A program made the translations under genes and the position numbers. The notes beneath the pieces were generated by a model. The model made no database searches. It was not told the DNA's origin and was given only the letters and a program-made list of their open reading frames with translations. A DNA stretch of 64,000 nucleotides from Flavobacterium seoulense (GTDB taxonomy: Bacteria > Bacteroidota > Bacteroidia > Flavobacteriales > Flavobacteriaceae). Position 1 is the first letter of the stretch. Each line of letters begins with the position of its first letter. This document shows, in pieces, positions 1 through 7,537 of the stretch. The stretch covers positions 1 through 64,000 of the forward strand of contig NZ_JNCA01000028.1 of NCBI RefSeq assembly GCF_000695795.1, given 5' to 3'.

Positions 1-50
1 TTGTGCAAACATAGGATGACTACCTAATTATCCTTTGTTCTGTAAAAACA

Positions 51-80
51 AAAAACCTATTCAGTTATGAATAGGCTTTT
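51..80 (-). terminator. Intrinsic terminator after the HU/SPOR gene
   Basis: A perfect 8-bp stem (CCTATTCA / TGAATAGG) with a 4-nt loop is flanked by A-run and T-run sequence. Read on the minus strand it follows the HU/SPOR stop codon and ends in TTTTT. The A-run on the other side means it could also work on the plus strand. In the bases before it (1-50) I see no feature. Confidence 0.8.
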
Positions 81-84
81 GATA

Positions 85-1038
85 TTATAATGATTCTACA
101 AGTAACCAGGCTTCTGGATTATCTGATTTTTGAACTTCGTTTTTAACTTTATAAGCTTCGGCATAATTCGAAAAACTTCCATAAAGTACCGGATAAAGAC
201 CGTGTTTATTAACTTCTAATCTTCTGGCTTTGTAACCCATTTTAGTTAATCGTTGCAAAACCTGTTCGGCATTATTCTCATCTCTAAAAGCACCAGCTAC
301 AACGTGATACGGCATTTTTACTTCTTTTTCTTCCTTAGCAGCTTTTACCGAAAGCATTACAGGAGCCATTGGTGTCTTGATAAAAAAAGTAGCTTCCTGA
401 ATTTTAGTTTCTACTTGTTTTTGAACTGCTTTTTCAACTAATATTCGTTCAGTAGCAATTTGGTTTTGAAAAACCGAATAACCAACACTTCCTAATAATC
501 CCAAACCTAGAACAAAAACCGCAGCGTATTTTATGTAAGAACGGCTATTTTTTTCTTCGTTAACCAATGAAATCACTTCTCTTTCTTCGATAACTTCTTC
601 AGCAGTTTCTATAGTATCTCTTTTTACAACCGGAGAAATAAAAGAAGTTAAACCAAAAGAACTCGTTAAATAATTCTTTTGATCTGCTGGTGTAAAAATC
701 AAGTGATCAGTACTACTCAACACAAAACTACCCACATTTTTAACAGTCAACGTTCTGTTTTGTTCCAAAGCTTTTTTCCAGTTCAAAACCTCATATTGAA
801 TCGCACTAATAGCGTATTCATAAGATGTTTTTTCTGTTCTGGCAATATGATTTGCTAATAAACCATCATTATTTTTAATGTTGGAATTAAAAGAAATCAT
901 TTTTTTAGGTGGAAAAAAAGAATTAGCGCTCTCAACCCATTGTGCCGATTGGATTTCGGTCAAAAAAGCACCAAAACCAGGAATGGTAACACATTGATAA
1001 CGATATAAAAGTTGGCCTATGTAGTGTTCTATATTCAT
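85..1038 (-). CDS. HU-CCDC81 and SPOR domain membrane protein
   Basis: The start is placed at the ATG giving MNIEHYIGQLLYRY; an in-frame TTG 18 nt upstream is less likely. Residues 1-135 resemble the prokaryotic CCDC81-type HU-like (IHF/HU fold) domains. One hydrophobic segment lies at about residues 169-190, and residues 244-317 form a SPOR domain (PYHVVAGAF...YPVLYGSF). SPOR domains bind denuded septal peptidoglycan, so the protein is expected to have a cytoplasmic nucleic-acid-binding-like head and a periplasmic cell-wall-binding tail. A linker rich in Glu and Lys joins the parts. It is divergent from dprA. The domain calls are solid; the role at the division site is inferred. Confidence 0.85.
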   Translation of the reverse strand: MNIEHYIGQLLYRYQCVTIPGFGAFLTEIQSAQWVESANSFFPPKKMISFNSNIKNNDGLLANHIARTEKTSYEYAISAIQYEVLNWKKALEQNRTLTVKNVGSFVLSSTDHLIFTPADQKNYLTSSFGLTSFISPVVKRDTIETAEEVIEEREVISLVNEEKNSRSYIKYAAVFVLGLGLLGSVGYSVFQNQIATERILVEKAVQKQVETKIQEATFFIKTPMAPVMLSVKAAKEEKEVKMPYHVVAGAFRDENNAEQVLQRLTKMGYKARRLEVNKHGLYPVLYGSFSNYAEAYKVKNEVQKSDNPEAWLLVESL

Positions 1039-1043
1039 ACATA

Positions 1044-1072
1044 CAAAGTTATACAACGAAAATAGTTATCAA
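1044..1072 (-). promoter_or_regulatory. Bacteroidota-type promoter of the HU/SPOR gene
   Basis: On the minus strand a TTG (1072-1070) is followed after 18 nt by TAACTTTG (1051-1044), matching the -33 TTG / -7 TAnnTTTG consensus. The -7 box ends only 5 nt before the ATG, so the transcript would start at or next to the start codon. Confidence 0.5.
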
Positions 1073-1140
1073 AATTTTATTCACAATTTTTATTAACAAT
1101 CTGACCGAAAATTTATACATTTCAGTCTCAAATATTTAGC

Positions 1141-2241
1141 ATGACAACATCCGATTTATTTTATATATTAGCTTTACAGCGAATTGAAGGCATTGGCGAT
1201 ATTATGGCAAAGAAATTAATCAGTCATTGTGGCTCGGCCGAAGCTGTTTTTAAGACAAAAAGCAACCAACTCGCCGCAATTGATGGTGTTGGCTCTATAT
1301 TGCTAAAAAACCTAAAAGACCAAAGCGTATTTGACAAAGCCAATAAAGAATTGGAATTTATCCAAAACAACAATATAAACGTTTCTTATTTTCAGGACGA
1401 AAATTACCCGGAAAAGCTCAAACATTGCTTTGATGCACCCGTATTATTATTTACAGCAGGAAATATCGATTTAAAAAACCGAAAAATCATCAGCATTGTA
1501 GGTACACGCCAAATCACTTCTTACGGAACTGAATTTTGCAAAAAACTTATTGAAGATTTAATTCCGCTCAATCCGGTAATCGTGAGTGGTTTTGCTTATG
1601 GTGTTGATATCGTTGCACATCAACTGGCTATGGAAAATAATTTGCAAACCATAGGCGTTTTGGCTCATGGTTTAAACCAAATTTACCCTAAAAATCACAA
1701 GAAATACATGGCTAAGATGGAACAAAACGGCGGTTTTATGACCGAGTTTTGGAGTTCCAGCAATCCTGACAAAGAAAATTTTGTCAAGCGGAACCGCATT
1801 GTGGCTGGCATTGCCGAAGCTACAATTGTTATCGAATCGGCAGAAAGAGGCGGATCATTAATTACCGCTAATATTGCCAATGATTACAACCGCGATGTTT
1901 TTGCCGTTCCCGGCCGTACTACCGACAAATACAGTGCTGGCTGCAACAATCTTATCAAAACCCAAAAAGCAAATGTACTCACCTGTGCCGCCGATTTGAT
2001 TTATATGCTTAATTGGGATATTAAAGAAGAACCTAAAACGGTACAAAAACAACTATTTGTTTCACTCGACAACGACGAACAAAAAATATACGATTACCTT
2101 TTAAAAACTGGCAAAGAATTAATGGACATCATTGCACTGGAATGCGAATTTCCAATCTACAGAGTTTCCAGCATTTTATTAAACATGGAACTCAAAGGCG
2201 TAATCAGACCATTACCGGGAAAATTGTTTGAGGCGATTTAA
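1141..2241 (+). CDS. dprA: DNA-processing protein DprA
   Basis: DprA loads RecA onto incoming single-stranded DNA during natural transformation. The 366-residue protein has an N-terminal helix-hairpin-helix region (IEGIGD...IDGVGS, residues 15-52), the Rossmann-like DNA_processg_A core with IVGTRQ (119-124), SGFAYGVDIVAH (149-160), RNRI (217-220) and an ERGGSLITA motif (235-243), and a C-terminal winged-helix DprA domain (about 305-366). Length and motif order are normal. It stands alone between divergent and convergent neighbours. A possible -7 box TACATTTC upstream has one mismatch. Competence cannot be concluded from this gene alone, since dprA is widespread in non-competent bacteria. Confidence 0.95.
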   Translation: MTTSDLFYILALQRIEGIGDIMAKKLISHCGSAEAVFKTKSNQLAAIDGVGSILLKNLKDQSVFDKANKELEFIQNNNINVSYFQDENYPEKLKHCFDAPVLLFTAGNIDLKNRKIISIVGTRQITSYGTEFCKKLIEDLIPLNPVIVSGFAYGVDIVAHQLAMENNLQTIGVLAHGLNQIYPKNHKKYMAKMEQNGGFMTEFWSSSNPDKENFVKRNRIVAGIAEATIVIESAERGGSLITANIANDYNRDVFAVPGRTTDKYSAGCNNLIKTQKANVLTCAADLIYMLNWDIKEEPKTVQKQLFVSLDNDEQKIYDYLLKTGKELMDIIALECEFPIYRVSSILLNMELKGVIRPLPGKLFEAI

Positions 2242-2262
2242 AAGAAAACCGCAAATTATCAT

Positions 2263-2337
2263 GCAAGGTCTTTTCTTGACCTTGTAGGTATAAAACATAA
2301 AAAATCAACACCTACAAGGTTTTAAAAAACCTTGCAG
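2263..2337. repeat. Compound palindrome between dprA and trpS
   Basis: Two adjacent hairpins lie in the convergent gap: CAAGGTC-N7-GACCTTG, then CAAGGTTTT-AA-AAAACCTTG. They are joined so that GTAGGT after the first and ACCTAC before the second also pair, giving an outer inverted repeat. The second hairpin with its T-rich arm could terminate either gene. The arrangement looks like an interspersed palindromic repeat rather than a simple terminator. Confidence 0.6.
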
Positions 2338-2352
2338 GATTAAAACAGAATC

Positions 2353-3330
2353 TTATTTTACTCCGAAACCTAATTTCTCTCTCACTCTAGCTAAAACACC
2401 ATTGGCTACAGCCGAAGCTTTCTCAGCTCCTATTTTCAATAAAGCATCAACTTCTTCTAAATTGTTGATGTAATAGTGGTATTTCTCTCTTTCAGTTTTG
2501 AAAGTTTCACAAATTAATTCGAACAAAGCTTGTTTGGCGTGACCATAACCATAATTTCCGCCTAAATAATTGGCTCTCATCGTTGCAATTTGCTCTTCAT
2601 TGGCTAACAAAGAATAAATAGCAAAAGCGTTACAAGTATCTGGATTTTTAGGAGCTTCAAGCGGTGTACTATCCGTTTCAATACTCATTACTTGTTTGCG
2701 TAAGGCTTTATCTTCTAAGAAAATATTAATAATATTATTAGCCGATTTACTCATTTTTCCTCCATTGGTTCCCGGAATCAGCATACTATCATCCTGAATT
2801 TTAGCTTCCGGAAGCACAAAAGTCTCTCCCAATTGATGATTGAAACGTGAAGCCACATCACGCGTAATCTCCAAATGCTGTAATTGATCTTTACCAACAG
2901 GAACAAATTCGGCATCGTACAATAAAATATCAGCAGCCATAAGCATTGGATACGAAAACAACCCTGCATTTACATCTTCCAATCTGTCTGCTTTGTCTTT
3001 GAAAGAATGCGCCAGAGTCAATCTTTGGAACGGGAAAAAACAGCTTAAATACCAAGACAATTCAGCCGTTTGTGGTACATCTGATTGACGATAGAAAACT
3101 ACTTTGTTTACATCTAATCCAAAAGCAAGCCAGGCTGCCGCAACACTATATGTATTATTTCTTAAGGTTTCACCGTTTTTTATTTGAGTCACCGAATGCA
3201 AATCGGCAATAAAAAGAAAAGATTCGTTTTCAGAATTATTAGATAATTGTATTGCTGGAATAATTGCTCCCAATAAGTTTCCTAAATGCGGAGTTCCTGT
3301 ACTTTGAACTCCAGTAAGTATTTTTGCCAT
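2353..3330 (-). CDS. trpS: Tryptophanyl-tRNA synthetase
   Basis: This class I aminoacyl-tRNA synthetase charges tRNA-Trp using ATP. The 325-residue length is normal for bacterial TrpRS. The HIGH-type motif is PHLGN (residues 14-18) and the KMSKS loop is GGKMSKSANN (190-199). The tryptophan-binding segment MAADILLYDAEFVPVGKDQLQ is present around 131-151. The ATG has no competing upstream start. It converges with dprA, separated by a palindromic repeat. Confidence 0.97.
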   Translation of the reverse strand: MAKILTGVQSTGTPHLGNLLGAIIPAIQLSNNSENESFLFIADLHSVTQIKNGETLRNNTYSVAAAWLAFGLDVNKVVFYRQSDVPQTAELSWYLSCFFPFQRLTLAHSFKDKADRLEDVNAGLFSYPMLMAADILLYDAEFVPVGKDQLQHLEITRDVASRFNHQLGETFVLPEAKIQDDSMLIPGTNGGKMSKSANNIINIFLEDKALRKQVMSIETDSTPLEAPKNPDTCNAFAIYSLLANEEQIATMRANYLGGNYGYGHAKQALFELICETFKTEREKYHYYINNLEEVDALLKIGAEKASAVANGVLARVREKLGFGVK

Positions 3331-3363
3331 TATATTTTATTGCTATCGCTGTACTTTTGTTTT

Positions 3364-3401
3364 ACCGCAAAGGTTACAAAGTTTTCGCGAAGTTCACAAA
3401 G
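3364..3401. repeat. CGCAAAG-family repeat, left copy
   Basis: The segment begins ACCGCAAAGG and continues AAAGTTTTCGCGAAGTT. It matches, in inverted orientation, the segment at 3858-3896 on the other side of the broken GxxExxY gene, and also resembles 58769-58803. A second, more degenerate copy (ATCGCAAAG...TTGCAAAGTTCGCAG) follows at 3417-3454. The rest of this gap, apart from the pseudogene, shows no other feature. Confidence 0.6.
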
Positions 3402-3466
3402 TTTGTTTTATTTTCTATCGCAAAGAAAGCAAAGTTTTTTTGCAAAGTTCGCAGTATTAACTCTTT

Positions 3467-3852
3467 TTATAAATTATTTACCACTCTTCTAATTCCATTT
3501 TTCAACAGAACTTCATTAAAGTTTATCAATAATCCGAGTTTATAATTTCCTAACTTTAAATAAGTCAAAGTTTGAGCAAGATGAATTACGCTCAAAGATT
3601 CTACACTTTTAAGTTCTATTATTAATTTTATTTCTACTAACAAATCAACCCGATAACCACAATCTACAATCTAATTGTACTTCTTCAAAAATTACCGGCA
3701 TAGACTTCTCTTTTTCGACAAAAAGTCCGGACTTATTTATCTTGTAAAACAAACATTCTTTATAAGTACTCTCCAACAATCCCGGACCGAGCGCTTTATG
3801 AACTTCAATCGCTAAACCTATTACAATTTTCGAAATATCATTTTTCTGTCAT
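3467..3852 (-). pseudogene. GxxExxY protein (PD-(D/E)XK-like), frameshifted
   Basis: Reading three frames in turn rebuilds a full GxxExxY-family protein of about 125 residues: MTENDISK..., GLAIEVHKALGPGLLESTY (the family motif), then after a break GYRVDLLVEIKLIIELKSVE and the C-terminus ending GIRRVVNNL. Two lesions are visible. One extra A lies in the A-run at codons 3-4 (the plus-strand T-run 3841-3845). A 7-bp tandem duplication, ACAATCT twice at 3659-3672, replaces the expected LDCGYR with a shifted reading that hits a stop. The VDLL...ELK residues resemble a PD-(D/E)XK nuclease core. The family's function is not established. No function is expected from this broken copy. Confidence 0.85.
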
Positions 3853-3857
3853 CGTTA

Positions 3858-3896
3858 CTTTTTTACTTTGCGAAAAATCTTAACGCCCTTTGCGGT
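3858..3896. repeat. CGCAAAG-family repeat, right copy (inverted)
   Basis: The segment ends CTTTGCGGT and contains ACTTTGCGAAAAATC. Its reverse complement aligns with the copy at 3364-3401, so the two bracket the broken GxxExxY gene as imperfect inverted repeats. Confidence 0.6.
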
Positions 3897-3920
3897 TAAT
3901 TCCTACCAAATTTAATTGTT

Positions 3921-3954
3921 TTTGATAAAAATCATTTACTATTCCTTATTTTTG
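3921..3954 (+). promoter_or_regulatory. Promoter of the acyltransferase gene
   Basis: TTTG at 3921-3924 and TATTTTTG at 3947-3954 are 22 nt apart and fit the Bacteroidota -33/-7 consensus. The -7 box ends 5 nt before the ATG, again suggesting a leaderless or nearly leaderless transcript. Confidence 0.45.
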
Positions 3955-3959
3955 ACCAC

Positions 3960-4721
3960 ATGAAAGGCATAAAAATAATTTTCTGGATCCTTTGGCGCAT
4001 TTGGTTTTATATCCTGATAGCCGTACCTATTTTAGTATTCTTTCCTATCTTAATCCTTACTATCCTTTCTGAAAAAGGTTATCCGTATTTTTTTAGAATT
4101 GCACGCATTTGGGCAAAATTCATCCTCTTCGGAATGGGATTTTATTATAAAGTAGATAGCGAACAAACGATTGATGAACACAAAAGCTATATGATTGTTG
4201 CCAATCACACTTCGATGACTGATATTATGCTGATGCTAGCTGTCGTTAAAAATCCTTTTGTTTTTGTTGGAAAACAGGAATTGGCTAAAATTCCGCTTTT
4301 TGGTTTTTTCTACAAAAGAACCTGTATTCTGGTCGATAGAAAAAATTCCCAAAGCCGAATGGCTGTTTTTACCAAAGCACAAAAAAGAATTCAACGTGGT
4401 CTTAGCGTATGTATTTTTCCCGAAGGCGGCGTTCCCGACGATGAATCGGTAGTATTAGATCATTTTAAAGAAGGTGCTTTTAAACTCGCTATTCAGCACC
4501 AAATTCCTATTTTACCTATTAGTTTTGGTGACAATAAAGAACGACTGCCTTATACTTTTTTTGCAGGAAGTCCGGGAATTATGCGTGTAAAAATTCATAA
4601 ACAAGTAGAAACCTTAGGCAAAACAGAGTCAGACAGAAAAGAAATTCGTGAAAGTGTAAGAGCTACAATTTACAATCAATTAGTAGAATTTGAATCTGAA
4701 AAAAAGATAAAGACCGCTTAA
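3960..4721 (+). CDS. 1-acyl-sn-glycerol-3-phosphate acyltransferase (PlsC family)
   Basis: This enzyme family transfers a fatty acyl chain to lysophosphatidic acid to make phosphatidic acid at the inner membrane. The catalytic motif NHTSMTD (residues 82-88, an HX4D motif), the GKQELAKIPLFG block (104-115) and FPEGG (153-157) are all present. Two hydrophobic segments lie in the first 60 residues. Length, 253 residues, is usual. A second PlsC-family gene lies at 29647-30381, so the two may differ in acyl donor or substrate; an aminolipid O-acyltransferase role cannot be excluded. It is monocistronic and ends in a strong terminator. Confidence 0.88.
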   Translation: MKGIKIIFWILWRIWFYILIAVPILVFFPILILTILSEKGYPYFFRIARIWAKFILFGMGFYYKVDSEQTIDEHKSYMIVANHTSMTDIMLMLAVVKNPFVFVGKQELAKIPLFGFFYKRTCILVDRKNSQSRMAVFTKAQKRIQRGLSVCIFPEGGVPDDESVVLDHFKEGAFKLAIQHQIPILPISFGDNKERLPYTFFAGSPGIMRVKIHKQVETLGKTESDRKEIRESVRATIYNQLVEFESEKKIKTA

Positions 4722-4728
4722 AACAAAA

Positions 4729-4760
4729 AAATCACCTCGCACAAGCTGGTGATTTTTTTT
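4729..4760. terminator. Bidirectional terminator
   Basis: The stem AATCACC / GGTGATT with an 11-nt loop is flanked by a run of A on the left and eight T on the right. It lies between two converging genes and can serve both. Confidence 0.85.
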
Positions 4761-4782
4761 ATATTTCAAAACTTAACAAAGT

Positions 4783-5190
4783 TTATTCAGTTACTTCAAT
4801 TTCTACTTCTTCAAATGTATCTTTACCTTCTGCATCAGGTCCTTTATAAAATTTAAATGTATAAGTTCCTTTCGTTGTAGGAGCAAAATTAAAAGAAACT
4901 TCAGATAATGGCGGCAATACATCCGAACAAACATCACCTTCTTTTACATTAGCATAAATAGCAATCGTTCTGGTACTATTCTCTGAATAATAATAAATTC
5001 CGTTGTAATTATAACAAGCAGTAGGTTTTTGATATTTCAACTTCACTTCATGAGTTGTATTTACTTTAAAAGTTTCCGGAAGAGTGTAACTTTCAATTGG
5101 CAAAACATAATTTGTGTATCTATCCGGTTCATCTACACTACAGCTTAACAAGGTGGTCATCAAGACTAAAAATAAGGCTATTTTTTTCAT
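4783..5190 (-). CDS. Hypothetical lipoprotein
   Basis: Not recognised as a named family. The start is set at the ATG giving MKKIALFLVLMTTLLSC, because an in-frame TTG 24 nt upstream would disrupt the signal peptide. A lipobox LLSC-S ends the signal sequence at about residue 17, so the mature protein should be a lipid-anchored protein of about 118 residues. The mature part is rich in Tyr, Thr and acidic residues and ends FEEVEIEVTE. Alternating hydrophobic patterning (YTFKFYKG, VSFNFAPTT) suggests a beta-sandwich. It converges with the acyltransferase gene. Function unknown. Confidence 0.75.
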   Translation of the reverse strand: MKKIALFLVLMTTLLSCSVDEPDRYTNYVLPIESYTLPETFKVNTTHEVKLKYQKPTACYNYNGIYYYSENSTRTIAIYANVKEGDVCSDVLPPLSEVSFNFAPTTKGTYTFKFYKGPDAEGKDTFEEVEIEVTE

Positions 5191-5312
5191 TTTTCTGAAT
5201 TTATAAATTAACAATATATTGCTGGTTCTTTTTATAAAGACAGTAATAGTTCAAAAAGGTTGCTTTAAAAAACGAATATTTTAAAAAAGTGAAGTTAAAA
5301 TGCTATTTAAGC

Positions 5313-5346
5313 AAAAAAAATGCCCGTCCTATTTGACGAGCATTTT
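5313..5346 (-). terminator. Terminator of recA
   Basis: On the minus strand AAAATGC-T-CGTC, a 6-nt loop, then GACG-G-GCATTTT form a stem with one internal mismatch. It is followed by an extended T-run (the plus-strand A-run 5313-5320) and lies 23 nt after the recA stop. Confidence 0.8.
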
Positions 5347-5368
5347 AATTTATAATTTAATCAGAATT

Positions 5369-6376
5369 TTAATTTTCAGCTAATTCTTTAATCTTAGCTT
5401 TAATTTTTTCTTCTAATTCTTCGGCTAATTCCGGGTTGTCTTTAATCAATGATTTTACTGCATCACGACCTTGCCCTAATTTAGTTTCACCATAACTAAA
5501 CCATGAACCTGATTTTTTGACAATTTCGAATTCTACTGCTAAATCCAGAATTTCTCCAGTTTTAGAAACTCCTTCGCCATACATAATATCAAATTCAGCT
5601 ACTTTAAATGGTGGAGCTACTTTATTTTTAACAATTTTCACCTTAGTTCTGTTACCAATAACATTCTCTCCGTCCTTAATTTGAGTAGAACGACGAATAT
5701 CTAAACGTACCGAAGCATAAAATTTCAAAGCATTTCCTCCCGTTGTAGTTTCAGGATTTCCAAACATTACTCCAATTTTCTCTCTCAACTGGTTAATGAA
5801 GAAAACAGTACAATTAGTCTTACTGATAGTTGCTGTTAATTTTCTCAAAGCCTGAGACATTAAACGCGCGTGAAGTCCCATTTTAGAATCTCCCATTTCA
5901 CCTTCAATCTCACTTTTTGGCGTTAAAGCCGCAACCGAGTCAATTACAACAATATCAATTGCTCCTGAACGAATCAGGTTTTCAGCAATTTCTAAAGCTT
6001 GTTCTCCGTTATCTGGTTGCGAAATAATTAAGTTCTCGATATCTACACCTAATTTTTCAGCATAATTTCTGTCAAATGCATGTTCAGCATCAATAAAAGC
6101 AGCAATTCCACCCGCTTTTTGCGCTTCGGCAATAGCGTGTAGCGTTAAAGTAGTTTTACCCGAAGATTCCGGTCCATAAATTTCGATAATTCTACCTTTT
6201 GGATATCCGTTTACTCCTAATGCTAAATCTACTCCTAAAGATCCTGAAGAAATTACCTCAACTTCTTCAATGGCCTTATCGCCCATCTTCATAACAGTCC
6301 CTTTTCCGTAAGTTTTATCCAGTTTATCAAGGGTAAGCTGTAAGGCTTTTAATTTGGCTTCTTTCTCTGTACTCAT
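5369..6376 (-). CDS. recA: Recombinase RecA
   Basis: RecA forms ATP-dependent filaments on single-stranded DNA, drives homologous pairing and stimulates LexA-type autocleavage. The Walker A motif is GPESSGKT (residues 68-75). The Walker B strand [12 protein letters not shown] and the L2 region ([22 protein letters not shown]) are intact. At 335 residues it is normal length with a short acidic and lysine-rich tail. A purine-rich AAAAAGAGAAG precedes the ATG. The 166-nt upstream gap shows no clear SOS box or TAnnTTTG element. Confidence 0.98.
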   Translation of the reverse strand: MSTEKEAKLKALQLTLDKLDKTYGKGTVMKMGDKAIEEVEVISSGSLGVDLALGVNGYPKGRIIEIYGPESSGKTTLTLHAIAEAQKAGGIAAFIDAEHAFDRNYAEKLGVDIENLIISQPDNGEQALEIAENLIRSGAIDIVVIDSVAALTPKSEIEGEMGDSKMGLHARLMSQALRKLTATISKTNCTVFFINQLREKIGVMFGNPETTTGGNALKFYASVRLDIRRSTQIKDGENVIGNRTKVKIVKNKVAPPFKVAEFDIMYGEGVSKTGEILDLAVEFEIVKKSGSWFSYGETKLGQGRDAVKSLIKDNPELAEELEEKIKAKIKELAEN

Positions 6377-6542
6377 CTTCTCTTTTTAGCTTTTATTTCT
6401 TAAATTAATTTGTTCTTATACCTACAGAAACTAAAAAAATAGCTTCTAAATTTTTATTCTCACTTTTTTTGTGTTTGTAAAAATACTTCTTTTTTTGATG
6501 CAAATTTTTCGTTTAAAAAGATTTTATCATCAAAAAGAAAAC

Positions 6543-7052
6543 TTACTCAAACAACGCCCTCAACTCGGTTGCTTCTTCGGGTTTTATTTTTCCAGCCAAT
6601 AATAAACTCAGTTGTTTGCGTCTTAAAGCGGCGTCATAACGATGGATTTCTAGTTTCGTTTCAGGAATTATCGGAGGAACTTCAACTGGTTTTCCTTTTG
6701 AATCTACTGCTACAAAAGTATAAATGGCTTCATTAGCTTTAGTTCTTTCTCCAGATTCTCTATCTTCAACCCAAACATCAAGATATATTTCCATTGAAGT
6801 TTTGAAAGCGCGGGACACTTTTGCTTCAATAATAACAACGCTTCCTAATGCTATAGCTTTATTAAAAGCAACATGATTTACAGATGCCGTTACCGAAACC
6901 TGTCGCGAATGTCTTCCTGCAGAAATACTTGCCGCACGATCCATTCGGGCTAATAATTCGCCTCCAAAAAGATTATGCAAAGCATTTGTTTCACTTGGCA
7001 AAACCATATCGGTTAATATCGTTAAGGATTCTGATGGATGTTTTGGTGTCAT
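6543..7052 (-). CDS. Acyl-CoA thioesterase, hotdog fold
   Basis: The 169-residue protein belongs to the acyl-CoA hydrolase (YciA/ACOT-like) hotdog family that cleaves acyl-CoA to free fatty acid and CoA. Diagnostic segments are the hotdog helix NLFGGELLARMDRAA (residues 28-42), where the catalytic Asp is expected, and the strand VTASVNHVAF (54-63). The C-terminal stretch after the fold (IHRYDAALRRKQL...) is basic and then acidic. Substrate chain length cannot be told from sequence. It is read after the DoxX-like gene with a 96-nt gap, so it may have its own promoter. Confidence 0.88.
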   Translation of the reverse strand: MTPKHPSESLTILTDMVLPSETNALHNLFGGELLARMDRAASISAGRHSRQVSVTASVNHVAFNKAIALGSVVIIEAKVSRAFKTSMEIYLDVWVEDRESGERTKANEAIYTFVAVDSKGKPVEVPPIIPETKLEIHRYDAALRRKQLSLLLAGKIKPEEATELRALFE

Positions 7053-7068
7053 CTGATTTTTGATTGAA

Positions 7069-7094
7069 GATTAACGATTTTTGAATTCAGATTT
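7069..7094. repeat. 26-nt intergenic repeat, copy 1
   Basis: The segment starting GATTAACGATTTTTGA differs by one base from 57216-57241, in the same orientation on the plus strand. Further low-complexity words built on ATTGAAATTG follow up to 7148. Both copies sit in gaps between two genes of the same strand. Confidence 0.7.
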
Positions 7095-7148
7095 AATTAG
7101 AATTGTTTATTTTGACATTGAAATTTTCATTGTTATTGAAATTGATTT

Positions 7149-7532
7149 TTAAGTTAACCAATATACCGCAATAACTGCAGGAATAAAATAAATAACAATT
7201 GTTCTGGCGCCATCATAATCTCTGGCTAATCGTTGCCCAAAAAGCATCATTAACAAAGTAATTGCCGAAAAAACAGCTCCGTAAAATCCAAAAACTCTTC
7301 CGTTACTAACCATTAATTCGATACAACCTACAAAACATAAAATTGTCGAAATTAATTCCATGATAACCAGATTAATTAAGGCCAATTTTACATGATTTTT
7401 TAATTTAGTCTTGGCAAAATGTTCTTTTAACCAATTGACATTATCTTCCCAATAAAAAAGTTTTTCATAACTGGATTGCAAAAAAGTAATCCCAAAAAAA
7501 ACTAAAATTAAAATTGAAGCAACATTGTTCAT
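7149..7532 (-). CDS. DoxX-like four-helix membrane protein
   Basis: At 127 residues it has four hydrophobic segments (about 5-20, 48-68, 77-95, 107-126) and the layout of the DoxX/DoxX-like family, including a short amphipathic region after helix 1 (YEKLFYWEDNVNWLKEHF). The family has no single agreed function; members are linked to redox or quinone processes. The start lies 5 nt after the holB stop, so the two genes are almost certainly cotranscribed and perhaps translationally coupled. Family call moderately sure, function unknown. Confidence 0.7.
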   Translation of the reverse strand: MNNVASILILVFFGITFLQSSYEKLFYWEDNVNWLKEHFAKTKLKNHVKLALINLVIMELISTILCFVGCIELMVSNGRVFGFYGAVFSAITLLMMLFGQRLARDYDGARTIVIYFIPAVIAVYWLT

Positions 7533-7537
7533 AGGTA

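Noticed and set aside
3364..3454. CRISPR array, considered because of repeated CGCAAAG blocks
   Set aside because: The blocks are short, irregularly spaced and imperfect, with no spacer of constant length and no cas gene nearby.
3286..3545. Two plus-strand frames of 68 and 73 codons near the trpS start
   Set aside because: They cover the CGCAAAG repeats and the 3' end of the GxxExxY pseudogene on the opposite strand; their Phe/Leu-rich products come from AT-rich antisense sequence.
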